Notes under the pieces: model-generated
The model's input: only the letters and a program-made list of their open reading frames with translations
The model's database searches: none
Told to the model about the DNA's origin: nothing
DNA from: JBFMHP01 sp964557295
GTDB taxonomy: Bacteria; Pseudomonadota; Gammaproteobacteria; RBG-16-57-12
Direction: 5' to 3'
DNA: 64,000 nucleotides
Assembly (NCBI GenBank): GCA_964557295.1
Contig: CAZKZP010000014.1
Location: 1 to 64,000, forward strand
Shown here: piece by piece, positions 35,806-43,944 of the stretch
Layout: each line of letters starts with the position of its first letter
Position numbering within the stretch: position 1 is the stretch's first letter
Made by a program: the position numbers and the translations under genes

Positions 35806-37551
35806 TTAAAAACGCCTGGTCACCCTAAATAAACGGGTGATATAGGTCGAGCGGCCTTCCTGTTTGATGAAATTATACGAAAGTCCAGCCGACAGCAATC
35901 CTATGTTATACATCAAATTATTATCCCACTTGCTTGCAATGACCTTTTCACCGGCAAACGCAGAGGCCTGTTGTAGCGACAACAACGAATTGAATTGTAG
36001 GCGATATATACCAAACACCCGGCTGTGCACATAATTCATAGAGCCCGAACCACCCTTGCTGACCCGGGACTGATCTTCTCCAGCCGCCAGCGTTTCCGGC
36101 TGATCCTGACGCGACCAACTATAGCTCAAATTACCGTTGAGACTACTTACTCGGCTCATGGTTTGATCCCGGGAGAACTGCGCCATCACTTGCTGCTGGG
36201 ACGAATCTTCGCCGATACTTCGATTGTCCTGCACCGTCAGCCATGCGCTGGTCGAGCCGGATCGGTCGCTCTGGCTAAATGTCAGCCGCGCATTATTCGT
36301 CAGACTCTTGCCGATTTCATCGACACCCGATGTTTTGCTCGCCGCCACGCCCTGGCTAAACATGAAGGAAGTGCTCGATGCCCTGGACAACATCCAAGAA
36401 CGCGTCAGGGTATGACCCAGACCAAGATTCAAAGCCTGGCTCGAATCATCCGTGCCTCCTCCCCGGGTAAAGGTATTGGACCCCGACAGAGAAGAATTCC
36501 AGCGCCAGATCGTCTTGCCAAAGTAATATGCATCGGAATTGAAACTGCCGCCAAGGACCTGTGTCGAGCTCGCGACTCTGTCGCTCTCCTGCTCCTCGGA
36601 AATGCCAGCCGATACGCTGGCAAACAAGCGGACTTTTCGAGTCAACCGGTAATTCACCCCCATCGACCCACTTAGATCCCGCAGCACCGAGTCTTCGACC
36701 AGCGGATCATTGCTGCCTGCTTCCGAATGTTTGAATCGCACCGCCCCGTTCATCGACAAATCGCTATACTCGGGACGCCAGTAAAAACTGCTGGAGGCAC
36801 TCAATTCATCGGAGGTTGTGACATCGGAGAACGCCTGGAATTCATCACTGCTCAGTGCAAATGCTGACGTGACAGAAAAATCAGGTCCGGGGGAGAATAA
36901 GTGTGTGGCGGTGAAGCTTTTGCCTTCGGAAGTGGATTCACTGCCGCTGTCGGTTTTCAACGCATTGAAGTTCAGTTGCAAGGTCTGATAGATAAAGCGC
37001 ATGGATGCCGCGACACCCACGTTTGCTGTGGTTACCTCGGGAACTGCCTCCGACTCCCACTTCGCAGCATTGTACCAGGCATTGTAATAGGAGCCGGATA
37101 AGGCCGAATAGGCTTGATTGACACGCAACTTCGTAGAAGTGGATGTCGTGTCAAAATCTACGAGGGAATGCTCGTCGGTACTAGAAATGGCACTATTGTA
37201 TCGCGATAACGTCAGCGTGAAGGGAAATCTCGAACGCGAGAACACATCAAAACCCAGATCGCCGGACCAGACGTTATCCTCACTGGAATAGGAGTCGCTT
37301 TCGGTATCGGTAAACGCTTTGGAAAAATCTGCGCTCCACAAGACAAACCAAGGCTGCCATATGAAACTGCGAAAGCCGATGTCACCCTGAATATATTGCG
37401 AGGTCGTCTCAGCGCCGCCTGACTTAGATAGCCGGTGGTTATAGGACACCGCCCCATTCACCTGGATCGGTGTAAATGCCTGCGCCCCGGCAGTCATGAA
37501 CGCACCGGACGCGCACATTGTCAGCAAAAACCTCTTGGTCATCCCCCTCAC
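35806..37551 (-). CDS. putative outer-membrane beta-barrel protein
   Basis: 581 residues with a signal peptide (ending AGAQA). Alternating hydrophobic/polar strands run throughout, with frequent Ser/Thr and aromatic girdle residues, and the C-terminus is Phe (VTRRF), a typical barrel-insertion signal. The start may instead be the ATG at 37542. It has no CXXCH. It lies immediately upstream of three triheme genes and downstream of a SurA-like isomerase and the tetraheme gene, so a porin-cytochrome conduit is the natural hypothesis. It resembles MtrB/ExtA-like barrels in placement only; I cannot confirm homology. Confidence 0.75.
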   Translation of the reverse strand: MRGMTKRFLLTMCASGAFMTAGAQAFTPIQVNGAVSYNHRLSKSGGAETTSQYIQGDIGFRSFIWQPWFVLWSADFSKAFTDTESDSYSSEDNVWSGDLGFDVFSRSRFPFTLTLSRYNSAISSTDEHSLVDFDTTSTSTKLRVNQAYSALSGSYYNAWYNAAKWESEAVPEVTTANVGVAASMRFIYQTLQLNFNALKTDSGSESTSEGKSFTATHLFSPGPDFSVTSAFALSSDEFQAFSDVTTSDELSASSSFYWRPEYSDLSMNGAVRFKHSEAGSNDPLVEDSVLRDLSGSMGVNYRLTRKVRLFASVSAGISEEQESDRVASSTQVLGGSFNSDAYYFGKTIWRWNSSLSGSNTFTRGGGTDDSSQALNLGLGHTLTRSWMLSRASSTSFMFSQGVAASKTSGVDEIGKSLTNNARLTFSQSDRSGSTSAWLTVQDNRSIGEDSSQQQVMAQFSRDQTMSRVSSLNGNLSYSWSRQDQPETLAAGEDQSRVSKGGSGSMNYVHSRVFGIYRLQFNSLLSLQQASAFAGEKVIASKWDNNLMYNIGLLSAGLSYNFIKQEGRSTYITRLFRVTRRF

Positions 37552-37639
37552 GCCACACGAGATCCGTTAAATAATATGCATGACACTTTATACCATTGTC
37601 ATAAAAAATCATATTGCTATTGTGCGCAATCTCGCAGGA

Positions 37640-38635
37640 TCAATTGATCTCAAGCAGGGACTCATTTATCACCACTTTCGTTTTCGCTCTCAGCGTTGGC
37701 GCTAGACTATTCCAAGCGTCCTCGGCGCGCTTGCGCAGCAGCAATCCCGTCGCCCGCTCTTGTACTGCCGCAAACGGATTCAACTCGGCCTTCGATCGTT
37801 CGACCAGCTTGAACAACGCGACCCCCTCGAGCAGCAACACAGGCTCTGAAACATCGCCCGGCTGCAGAAGATCAATCACTTGTTGCGCCACATCCCCGAG
37901 CATCCCCCTGTGGAGATACCCCATATCACCGCCATTCATGGCCGAAGCATCGCCCGAATGCACCCGCGCCATTTCCTTGAAATCTTCCTTGGCCCGAATC
38001 TTGGCCAAAATTTCGGCCGCCTTCTTTTCGGTCTCGCGCCACACCGTGCCTGGCGAAGAAGGGTCGACCTTGAGCATTATCATCAACACATGATCCTTTG
38101 ATGGCGTAGTAAACAGATCCTTGTTTTCGCCATAAAATTCCTTAACCTCTTTTACCGTGGGCTGCGGAACCTTCATGATCTGCTGCTTGAGCTTGTCTAT
38201 CAACAGCTCATCTTCGATGTCCTTGCGAAGTTTTGGCAGTATTTCCTTTTTGTTTTCCTGGAAATAAGTATCATCCTTGTACCTCTGCTCCGTTTCAGCC
38301 ACACGACTTTCAATCTGCTTCGGATCGGCTGCGATCTTTTTGCGCTTGGCCTCCTGAACCAGTAGTGCCCGATTGATCAGCTCATCACCGCTTTCTTTGA
38401 TAAATGCCTTGAGTTCATTTTCCGGCACATTTCCATGATAAAAACGTTCTCTCATTCCAGAGCGTAAATATGCGGCAAAATCATCTTTGGATATAGTGAC
38501 ATCACCGACTATCGCAAAATACTCAGGCGCATCGACTTTTTTGCTCTGTATTTCTTTCTTCTCGTCTGCGGCCACAAGGTTCGCCATACAAAAAAACAGC
38601 CCAGCAAACGATACGATCAGAGTGCGATGCAACAC
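37640..38635 (-). CDS. SurA/PpiC-like peptidyl-prolyl isomerase
   Basis: About 331 residues. GTG at 38635 is preferred (AGGGGG seven bases upstream); GTG at 38638 and TTG at 38653 are alternatives. A signal peptide is followed by a SurA_N-like helical chaperone domain (about 25-170) and a parvulin domain (KDHVLMIMLKVDPSS... GGDMGYLHRGMLGDVAQQV, about 175-275). A periplasmic foldase placed between a multihaem cytochrome and an outer-membrane barrel probably assists their folding or export. Similar isomerases accompany cytochrome nanowire genes in Geobacter, as far as I recall. Confidence 0.88.
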   Translation of the reverse strand: MLHRTLIVSFAGLFFCMANLVAADEKKEIQSKKVDAPEYFAIVGDVTISKDDFAAYLRSGMRERFYHGNVPENELKAFIKESGDELINRALLVQEAKRKKIAADPKQIESRVAETEQRYKDDTYFQENKKEILPKLRKDIEDELLIDKLKQQIMKVPQPTVKEVKEFYGENKDLFTTPSKDHVLMIMLKVDPSSPGTVWRETEKKAAEILAKIRAKEDFKEMARVHSGDASAMNGGDMGYLHRGMLGDVAQQVIDLLQPGDVSEPVLLLEGVALFKLVERSKAELNPFAAVQERATGLLLRKRAEDAWNSLAPTLRAKTKVVINESLLEIN

Positions 38636-38674
38636 CACGGAACCCCCTATCAACTACCACTGAATTTCACAGAC

Positions 38675-38715
38675 AAAAAAACTGGCAGCCACACATTACG
38701 CATGACTGCCAGTTT
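38675..38715 (-). terminator. Rho-independent terminator of the tetraheme cytochrome gene
   Basis: AAACTGGCAG (minus strand, complement of 38706-38715) pairs with CTGCCAGTT (38680-38688 complement), followed by TTTTTTTG. It lies about 30 bp after the stop codon. Such a strong stop makes the cytochrome essentially monocistronic, with only partial read-through into the isomerase gene. Confidence 0.87.
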
Positions 38716-38745
38716 CTAAGCTAGCACTTAGTTAGCTATACACTA

Positions 38746-39573
38746 TTACTTGACGTGACACGCCAAGCATAGGCCGCTGCCTGCATTAGACTTGCGCAGG
38801 AAGGCGACCGACGGCGGTGAAACGCTTGCGGTTTCACCCGCGTGCGGATCGTGGCAAGACGCGCATTCCACAGAAGGCTGCATTACACCCGTGGCGCCCG
38901 TGAAGTCATTGCGGGAGTACAGGATCATGTCGGCCTTGTCACGCGAATTGGCAACAGTACCGGAGTCGACCCACCATACGCGGTTGCCGTTGACGGTGCT
39001 TGTCAGGAGCGGCTTGAAATCCGAATCGCGGAAGTTGGTCAGATTGGTCGCGGTTGCGCCACCACCGGCGTATTGAACACCTACCGGGTGATCGTTACGC
39101 AGATCGGTACCCAGGCTCGCTACACCAGATGCCAGATTGCCTGCTGCGCTGACCGTTGGGCCGGTCCAGGTCCATGCTGCGTCAGGAGCCGACAGACTGT
39201 AACCGCCCGAACCCGGGGCGTTGATCAAGGCATCCATGGCTTGCGTACCATCATGACAAGACAAGCAGGCCAGTGATACTGAACCCACGGGGGCGATCGT
39301 ACCATCCAGGCTCACGGTATTCAGCGAGGCATAGGTCGTATAGATAGCAGGATTGGACAGCTTGCGGTTCCAGAGAGGAACTGCAGCCGAGGTGTCGGAA
39401 CCGTGAGGCGTGTGGCAGAACACACAGATCTCGTTGGTTCCTGTGGTAGAGTTCTTGCCAGCCGCAGCAGCGGTAAGGTCGTGCTTACTGCCAGTGATCG
39501 CGGCCATGGCGCCTGTGGCTGCCAGCGTGAGTGATGCGCCTGCAACCGCAAGAGTCAATGTTTTTATCTTCAT
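38746..39573 (-). CDS. exported tetraheme c-type cytochrome, OmcE-like nanowire candidate
   Basis: 275 residues; signal peptide cleaved near residue 24 (GAMA-A). Four CXXCH: CVFCH 50, CLSCH 103, CASCH 237, CLACH 269. Landmarks GSKHDLTA, CHTPHG, PLWNRKL, CLSCHDGTQAMDAL, GTDLRNDHPVGV, VECASCHDPHAG, FLRKSN and a C-terminus three residues after the last haem His match the pattern I remember for OmcE, the tetraheme Geobacter filament subunit. It has its own sigma-70-like promoter, a strong SD (AGGGGG) and a strong terminator, as expected for an abundant structural protein. Filament formation is inference. Confidence 0.82.
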   Translation of the reverse strand: MKIKTLTLAVAGASLTLAATGAMAAITGSKHDLTAAAAGKNSTTGTNEICVFCHTPHGSDTSAAVPLWNRKLSNPAIYTTYASLNTVSLDGTIAPVGSVSLACLSCHDGTQAMDALINAPGSGGYSLSAPDAAWTWTGPTVSAAGNLASGVASLGTDLRNDHPVGVQYAGGGATATNLTNFRDSDFKPLLTSTVNGNRVWWVDSGTVANSRDKADMILYSRNDFTGATGVMQPSVECASCHDPHAGETASVSPPSVAFLRKSNAGSGLCLACHVK

Positions 39574-39656
39574 GAGTTACCCCCTAATTAGTATTCACAA
39601 CGTTGGCATTCTAGAGATTCCAAATAACCAACCAGTCCCCAAGAACGTCCACGTAT

Positions 39657-39685
39657 TTTTAACACCAGGCAAACAACCATGTCAA
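39657..39685 (-). promoter_or_regulatory. promoter and candidate operator of the tetraheme cytochrome gene
   Basis: On the minus strand a perfect -35 TTGACA (complement of 39680-39685) is 17 bp from -10 TTAAAA (complement of 39657-39662). An 8-bp inverted repeat CCAGGCAA (39665-39672) / TTGCCTGG (39697-39704) brackets the -35, so a dimeric regulator could control it. The 5' leader is about 75 nt and ends in the SD AGGGGG. Confidence 0.7.
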
Positions 39686-39864
39686 CAAAAAGATCGTTGC
39701 CTGGACCGTCAAATCACGCGCAACACACCTTACCATACAAAAAATGCTCCAAAAAGAACCGCCCCCGCACATGCGGAAAAATTCTTATTCAGATCAAAGA
39801 GTAATCGTTACACCCCCTCATGAACAATGTCAGCGATAGGTGCCAAAATCTGTCACATCTGACT

Positions 39865-40932
39865 TTATTTAACACCTTGCTTCTGCTCATTTTGCCCATC
39901 GCCAGGCCTTAATTTCTTGATGACCTCCACCTTATTGAATCTTTGTTCGACGACATACAATCTGCCGGTTTCATCGACGGTCACGCCGGCCGGAAGCGAA
40001 TAGCCGCCCGGCTCATCCACCAAAGATCCGCCACCTATGGGCAAAAGCAACCGTCCCTTTTTGTCGAAGACCTGGACGTTTCCGAACGCCGCGTCAGTCA
40101 CATAGACCAATCCATCATCATCCACCGCGATCGCCTTTGGTCGTGCCAAATCGCCGAGAGTCTGGCCGATCTTTCCCCATGCACTCAAGAACTTTCCGTC
40201 CCTGTCAAAGATTTGAACCCGAAAATTTCCCGCGTCCAACACATAAAGCTTACCTTCTTTATCCACGTCAGCCGAGACAGGCAGATTGAATTGTCCGTCT
40301 TTATCGCCGCGGGTGCCGATTATGAATAATGGCGCGCCTTCCGCGTCGTAGACAAGCACCCGGTGTTTATCGCTGTCGACCCCGCCCGTATCAACGACAT
40401 AAACCCGATCGCCCGAAGGCGAAACAGCCACATCGGTCGGCTTCACATACTCATCCGGCGTGCCGATTTCCCGCTTGTACACCCCCATGGCATCGAAGGC
40501 GAGTACGCGCCGGGCGCTGACATCGGCTACATAGATATTGCCGGCATCATCGATGCCAACACCGCTTGGCTTCGCCAACTTGCCTTCACCTTCTTTTGCC
40601 CCGACGCGAAACACCATCCGCGACGGCACATGAAGGTAGTGGACAACCCGCGAGACCGTGTCGGTGACCAAGATGACGCCATTACGCGCCTCGATGTCGT
40701 AAGGCTTGCCAAAAAGAGGCGTGGGTTGCATGTCTGCGCCGGAAAGCGCTCCCATGAGCCCTTTCCCCCGGCCGGTAAACTGATCCTCAAGCCGCAAAAC
40801 CGTTTCATACTGATAACGGGGCTCATCAGGTGGTTGGGGCCAAACCGGACGCTTGACCTCTCTGTCAGGGGTGGATGCACAGCCTTGCAGTAGCGCAACA
40901 GCCAGTCCGAGCCAAATCACTTCTTTTTTCAT
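39865..40932 (-). CDS. NHL-repeat propeller lipoprotein
   Basis: 355 residues from the ATG at 40932 (MKKEVIWLGLAVALLQGCAS; lipobox LLQGC). The linker PPDEPRYQYETVLRL is the same as in the other three family members. Blades such as KPSGVGIDDAGNIYVADV and PKAIAVDDDGLVYVTDA fill residues about 85-340. Immediately upstream of the tetraheme gene on the same strand, mirroring the pentaheme-NHL pair at 13172-15048. A cytochrome/NHL pairing is thus seen twice. Confidence 0.86.
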   Translation of the reverse strand: MKKEVIWLGLAVALLQGCASTPDREVKRPVWPQPPDEPRYQYETVLRLEDQFTGRGKGLMGALSGADMQPTPLFGKPYDIEARNGVILVTDTVSRVVHYLHVPSRMVFRVGAKEGEGKLAKPSGVGIDDAGNIYVADVSARRVLAFDAMGVYKREIGTPDEYVKPTDVAVSPSGDRVYVVDTGGVDSDKHRVLVYDAEGAPLFIIGTRGDKDGQFNLPVSADVDKEGKLYVLDAGNFRVQIFDRDGKFLSAWGKIGQTLGDLARPKAIAVDDDGLVYVTDAAFGNVQVFDKKGRLLLPIGGGSLVDEPGGYSLPAGVTVDETGRLYVVEQRFNKVEVIKKLRPGDGQNEQKQGVK

Positions 40933-40980
40933 CCGCCACCGCTCCGTCAAACCGTTGACATACTAAGATCACTTGGGCGC

Positions 40981-41919
40981 TCAGAAATCGTGGCGCACGC
41001 CGACAGCCAAGGCGTCATCATCGGACAGACCGGCGGTTTTGTCATAGTTCTTGAGCGCAAATCCGGCATATAGGTCGGTCGATTCACTCATCTTGTGATT
41101 CCACATCAGGCCCACGGATGTTGAATAATCCTTATGTCCGCCAAGGGTGACAATCCATGAATTGTTACCGGAGATGTAGCCGCCATGCAGGGCATAAACG
41201 GAACTCACCCCGTCGCCAAAGATCTCCTCGTCGCCGCTTTCATACTGCCCGCCGAACAAAAAGCTACCTGCTTTGTACTGCCCGCCCAGCTTGATGGCGC
41301 TGCCATTGAGCTGGTCGGAATTCAGATAGTCCAAATTCAATTTAAGCCCCGCATCCTCGAAATGCGCGCTGAGCCCCCACACGTTTTGCTCCTGTTTCGA
41401 CAAGGCGTAGCTGGCGATATATCGGACATTGCCGATGAGGGGGGAATCGTAACGTACCGTGCTTTCCGATTTGCCGAGGTTGGTTTGACCGTCATCATCA
41501 TGCAGTCTTGACTGGGTATTCATGAACCCACGCCCCTCGAACAGCGTGTGGTACAGCGGATCGACCGCCGCGCCTGATGTCTTATAACCTGTTGAGATGG
41601 TGCCCGCCCGCAGCACGCCGTATTCCTTGCTGACGAATCCTCCCCACTGATCGCGATCGCGGAGTGAGGATGTGTTGTCATCGCGCACCGTGGAATCGTA
41701 TCCGAACTCGATCTTGTAGATGAATTTCAGCCCGTTATCGAGATCTTCGCTGCCTTTGATCCCGATCGCCGAATTATGGCTGTCCATGGAGTACTCGCCC
41801 GTGGAGTCGATCTTGTTCAAAGTGACATGGATGTTCCCATAGAGCGAGGGCGCGGACATCACTGCGGCAGGCGCCAGGGCAAGACAGGTCACGGCGATCC
41901 TGGCATATAATTTCTTCAT
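40981..41919 (-). CDS. Gram-negative general porin
   Basis: 312 residues from the ATG at 41919 (GGAG six bases upstream). The signal peptide ends PAAVMSA. The mature start is APSLYGNIHVTLNKID, with strands such as GIKGSEDLDNGLKFIYKIEFGYDS and a C-terminal VGVRHDF with terminal Phe. It is a trimeric OmpC-like 16-strand barrel by family pattern. It lies 48 bp upstream of the NHL gene; a role with the cytochromes is possible but not needed. Confidence 0.88.
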   Translation of the reverse strand: MKKLYARIAVTCLALAPAAVMSAPSLYGNIHVTLNKIDSTGEYSMDSHNSAIGIKGSEDLDNGLKFIYKIEFGYDSTVRDDNTSSLRDRDQWGGFVSKEYGVLRAGTISTGYKTSGAAVDPLYHTLFEGRGFMNTQSRLHDDDGQTNLGKSESTVRYDSPLIGNVRYIASYALSKQEQNVWGLSAHFEDAGLKLNLDYLNSDQLNGSAIKLGGQYKAGSFLFGGQYESGDEEIFGDGVSSVYALHGGYISGNNSWIVTLGGHKDYSTSVGLMWNHKMSESTDLYAGFALKNYDKTAGLSDDDALAVGVRHDF

Positions 41920-42002
41920 CACGAACTCCTGCAAGAGGGCTGACAGTTTAATTTTGCTCATAACTTAACAGATCAGCCGCGACTGATACACAAATACCGA
42001 AC

Positions 42003-42042
42003 AACAAAAAAGCGCGACCACCGATAACTCAGCGGCCGCGCC
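42003..42042 (-). terminator. terminator after tRNA-Gln
   Basis: A 13-bp stem with three G-U pairs (42013-42025 with 42030-42042) around a 4-nt loop. On the minus strand it is followed by TTTTTTTTGTTGTT. It ends the rplM-rpsI-tRNA transcript just before the porin promoter. Confidence 0.8.
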
Positions 42043-42047
42043 TATAT

Positions 42048-42121
42048 GGCTGGGGAACTAGGATTCGAACCTAGGTTGACGGAGTCAGAGTCCGTAGTCC
42101 TGCCGCTGGACGATTCCCCAA
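42048..42121 (-). tRNA. tRNA-Gln (anticodon CUG)
   Basis: 74 nt including encoded CCA. Acceptor TGGGGAA/TTCCCCA, D-stem GTCC/GGAC, anticodon stem ACGGA/TCCGT with loop CTCTGAC (anticodon CTG), T-arm CTAGG-TTCGAAT-CCTAG, discriminator G. It lies 35 bp after rpsI on the same strand and is probably processed from its transcript. Confidence 0.95.
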
Positions 42122-42156
42122 AAAATCGTGCAATGCGGGCGAACAGCGATCCAAGA

Positions 42157-42549
42157 TTAACGCTTGGAGAACTGTGGACGTCTACGCGCTTTGTGCAGGC
42201 CGACCTTCTTACGTTCAACCTCACGCGCGTCACGAGTCACGAAACCTGCCTTGCGCAGCGGAGAACGCAATGCTTCGTCGTACTCGATCAAGGCGCGGGT
42301 GATGCCATGACGGATGGCGCCGGCCTGGCCGGTACCACCACCACCGCTGACGGTGACGGCGACATCGAACTTGTTGATCATTTCCACCAGCTCAAGCGGT
42401 TGACGCACCACCATGCGCGAGGTTTCGCGGCCGAAGTATTGATCGAGCGGACGGTCGTTGACGACGATCTTGCCAGAACCTTGACGAAGAAATACGCGTG
42501 CGGTCGAGCTTTTGCGGCGACCCGTGCTGTAATGTTGTTTGTCTGCCAT
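42157..42549 (-). CDS. rpsI: 30S ribosomal protein S9
   Basis: 130 residues, HYSTGRRKSSTARVFL start region, GGGGTGQAGAIRHGITRAL centre, and the diagnostic C-terminus RRRPQFSKR that reaches the P-site tRNA. Directly follows rplM, the universal order. Confidence 0.98.
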   Translation of the reverse strand: MADKQHYSTGRRKSSTARVFLRQGSGKIVVNDRPLDQYFGRETSRMVVRQPLELVEMINKFDVAVTVSGGGGTGQAGAIRHGITRALIEYDEALRSPLRKAGFVTRDAREVERKKVGLHKARRRPQFSKR

Positions 42550-42569
42550 GTAAATCGTTCCCGTAAACG

Positions 42570-43001
42570 CTATTTGATTTCCAAAGACTTGGGCTGCTGC
42601 GCGGCGTGGCCGTGCTCAGGACCCGCATATACCTTGAGCTTGCGGCTCATGGCGCGGCCCAGAGGATTCTTCGGCAGCATGCCCTTGACGGCGAACTCGA
42701 TGGCGCGCTCAGGGGCCTTCTGCAGCAGTTTTTCCAACGTGATGGACTTCACGCCGCCAGGGTAACCACTGTGACTGTGGTAAACCTTGTCTTTCATTTT
42801 ATTGCCGGTGACGTGAATCTTCTCGGCATTCACGATGATGATGTAGTCGCCCGTATCCACGTGCGGGGTGTACTCCGGCTTATGCTTGCCACGCAGGCGG
42901 CGCGCGATCTCGGTGGCCAGGCGGCCAAGGGTCTTGCCGGTAGCATCTACGACATACCAGTCACGCTTTACCGTTTGCGGGGTTGCGGTATAAGTTTTCA
43001 C
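42570..43001 (-). CDS. rplM: 50S ribosomal protein L13
   Basis: 143 residues from GTG at 43001 (GGAGAA five bases upstream), MKTYTATPQTVKRDWYVVDA start. Contains GRLATEIARRLRGKHKP, VHSG-type loop KVYHSHSGYPGG and AVKGMLPKNPLGR. It binds 23S rRNA early in 50S assembly. Confidence 0.98.
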   Translation of the reverse strand: MKTYTATPQTVKRDWYVVDATGKTLGRLATEIARRLRGKHKPEYTPHVDTGDYIIIVNAEKIHVTGNKMKDKVYHSHSGYPGGVKSITLEKLLQKAPERAIEFAVKGMLPKNPLGRAMSRKLKVYAGPEHGHAAQQPKSLEIK

Positions 43002-43047
43002 AACCGATTCTCCAAAATAGATGAAACTGCCCAGAAATAGGCGGCAT

Positions 43048-43076
43048 ATGTTAAATACAACCCAACCGCCTGTCAA
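43048..43076 (-). promoter_or_regulatory. promoter of rplM-rpsI-tRNA-Gln
   Basis: The minus strand has TTGACA (complement of 43071-43076), 17 bp, then TAACAT (complement of 43048-43053). The start codon is about 45 bp downstream. Confidence 0.75.
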
Positions 43077-43143
43077 TCATGCCCCAGCCAAAAAACCAGC
43101 CAGGGTCTCGGGATGACTCCGGACACGCGAAACGCGGGAGGCC

Positions 43144-43944
43144 TCACTTGGCCATGCGGAGGCGGAATAATACCAGGGAAAGATAGAAACTGCACAGGGT
43201 ATATAGCAGGATGATTGAAAAATGATAGAAAAAGTCCGGCACCGGCGCGCCCATCATCAGGGGGCGCACGATCTCGACCCCGTGGGTCAACGGCAGCAGC
43301 TGGGCGATCCAGGCGACCGCGGCGGGGAGCTGATCGATGGGGAAAAACACGCCGCTGAACAAAAACATCGGGGTGATCAGCAGGGTGAAGTAGTACATGA
43401 AGTAGTCGTAACTGCGGGCGAAGGCCGTGGCGATCAGCGCCATGGCGCCGAAACACACCCCCACCACGAAGATCATGAATAGACCGGGCAATGCGCCGGA
43501 GGCCTTGACCGCGCCGAGCCCCAGGGCCACCGCCATGATGGCCGCCCCGCTGATCAGGCTCTTGGTCCCGATCCAGAACAGTTCGCCGAGCAGGATGTCA
43601 TCGACGGCCAACGGCGCGGCGAGCATGCCGTCCCAGGTCCTTTGCACCGCCATGCGGGTGTAGACCGAATACAGCCCTTCGAAGGTAGCCGCGTTCATGG
43701 CGCTGGCGCAGATGAAGCCCGAGGCGAGGAAGCTGACGTAATCCACCCCTTCGATCTGCCCGACGAACATCCCCAGCCCGTAGCCCAAGGCAAGGAGATA
43801 AAGCAGCGGCTCCAGGACATTGCCGAGGATGGCCGGGATGAGCAGCTTGCGCCAGACCAAGAAGTTGCGCCGCCAGATCGGCACCCAGCGCAGGGTCAGG
43901 CTCGGCGGGGCGAGATGCCCGCGGCGTGCTGTGGGTTTAGGCAT
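43144..43944 (-). CDS. ABC-2 type transporter permease (NodJ/YadH-like)
   Basis: 266 residues, six TM helices, with ABC2_membrane features (RTWDGMLAAPLAVDDILLGELFW, TLLITPMFLFSGVFFPIDQLP). It pairs with the ATPase that overlaps it by eight bases. NodIJ-like exporters move lipids, oligosaccharides or drugs out of the cell; substrate unknown here. Confidence 0.9.
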   Translation of the reverse strand: MPKPTARRGHLAPPSLTLRWVPIWRRNFLVWRKLLIPAILGNVLEPLLYLLALGYGLGMFVGQIEGVDYVSFLASGFICASAMNAATFEGLYSVYTRMAVQRTWDGMLAAPLAVDDILLGELFWIGTKSLISGAAIMAVALGLGAVKASGALPGLFMIFVVGVCFGAMALIATAFARSYDYFMYYFTLLITPMFLFSGVFFPIDQLPAAVAWIAQLLPLTHGVEIVRPLMMGAPVPDFFYHFSIILLYTLCSFYLSLVLFRLRMAK

